60,000 nt of DNA from Owenia fusiformis (taxonomy: Eukaryota > Annelida > Polychaeta > Sabellida > Oweniidae). The stretch covers positions 31,749,259 through 31,809,258 of the forward strand of contig CAIIXF020000009.1 in assembly GCA_903813345.2 (NCBI GenBank), in the 5' to 3' direction. The position numbers and the translations under genes were made by a program. Shown here piece after piece: positions 59,344 to 60,000 of this stretch (position 1 is its first letter; every line of letters begins with the position of its first letter). Under the pieces are notes generated by a model, which was given only the letters and a program-made list of their open reading frames with translations, had not been told where the DNA came from and did no database searches.

Positions 59344-60000
59344 TGGTTCAAATATTATATAATGAGCTTATAGCCTGATGCAAGAGACTTAATTTCCACC
59401 TAATAGTACCGTTCATTAAAGTTTTACTCTTTGAATAAGAAAAAATCTTGATCTATTATCATCATTATGATAATGATAATTCAATCGAAATTGCATTTTC
59501 TGCCAGCCAGTAGCTGGCATGCATTTAACACTTAAACTCTCATAAAACTCCACAAAAGTTACATTTGAGATCACTGAACGCTCATTGGCCTTAAAACTGT
59601 AGAATCATTAGAACTGTATGTATACTTCACCCAAGTTCCTCTTCATTTTATTTCTCTAAGGTAACTCCTCCCTTTATATTCCAAATTATCTCCCCTCATG
59701 GGAGAAAAGAATAAACAAGGCATTAACATGCAAACTGTCACCACCTGCCATTTGTTACAAATCTGTAACACCAACCCCCGAATACCATCCACAAAAAATT
59801 GAAGCAAAACAATATGTCACAACTTCTGGTGGTGACATACAGCGGAGACTGACACTCAATGGTTTAGTATCCTAGAATGATGAAACCAGTGTACTATTCA
59901 TTAGTACATGAAATAATTTCATAGAGGCAGTTTAATTTGAATTATTGCCAAGTGAAAATTGTCTTAGAGTCTTGATATATTGAAGATCAATGGTAAAACC
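59344..60000 (-). other. Window end with no recognised feature
   Basis: This stretch is upstream of the Ly6-type exons on their strand. A signal-peptide exon was looked for and not found. Nothing else was recognised. Confidence 0.4.

Overview
The window is animal nuclear DNA, AT-rich, with GT-AG introns and many transposable elements. The two large genes encode clear counterparts of human DNAAF5 (HEATR2) and MAP3K1. The frequent octamer TACATGTA in non-coding DNA, together with the Helitron-like and hairpin-rich repeats, suggests a lophotrochozoan, most likely a mollusc (perhaps a bivalve). That placement is an inference.

Layout. (1) 1-13323: a head-to-tail array of seven copies of one repeat element, built from diverged ~476-bp monomers and an ACTCAGCT minisatellite. 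Each copy ends in a small palindrome followed by CTAG, which looks like a Helitron 3' end. (2) 13324-18400: intergenic DNA with a GCAGAA-rich inverted element, an ~80-bp hairpin tandem repeat, a 335-bp MITE with a 6-bp target duplication, and two palindromic modules in opposite orientation 4.3 kb apart. (3) 18434-24348 (+): DNAAF5, ten coding exons, 843 aa. (4) 24349-30955: intergenic DNA full of nested elements: a TA-flanked MITE with internal tandem repeats, a TA-flanked element split by a hAT-like insertion and a further MITE, a second GCAGAA element, and a hAT-like element carrying a poly-G tract. (5) 30956-37054: one 6.1-kb foldback element. Both arms have a ~0.6-kb outer part and an inner array of ~181-bp repeats, and a dead mariner has landed in the right arm. 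(6) 37490-54723 (+): MAP3K1, 20 coding exons, 1302 aa, with SWIM, RING, armadillo/TOG, UIM-like and kinase regions. Its introns hold a Tc1-like element, an inverted-duplicated mariner, a small hAT-like MITE and a GC-tract repeat. (7) 54724-58390: MAP3K1 3' flank with two MITEs and short tandem repeats. (8) 58391-59176 (-): the 3' part of a Ly6/uPAR-domain gene with a GPI-type tail, converging on MAP3K1; its first exon was not found.

The genes do not form a pathway. DNAAF5 works in cytoplasmic preassembly of axonemal dynein arms, MAP3K1 in stress and ubiquitin-linked MAPK signalling, and the Ly6-type protein at the cell surface. The most unusual content is the repeat architecture: the foldback 436 bp upstream of the MAP3K1 start, the Helitron-like array, and the mariner rebuilt as an inverted duplication of its own 3' half. 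All exon joins were made by eye from frame continuity, splice consensus and recalled similarity to the human proteins; no search was run.
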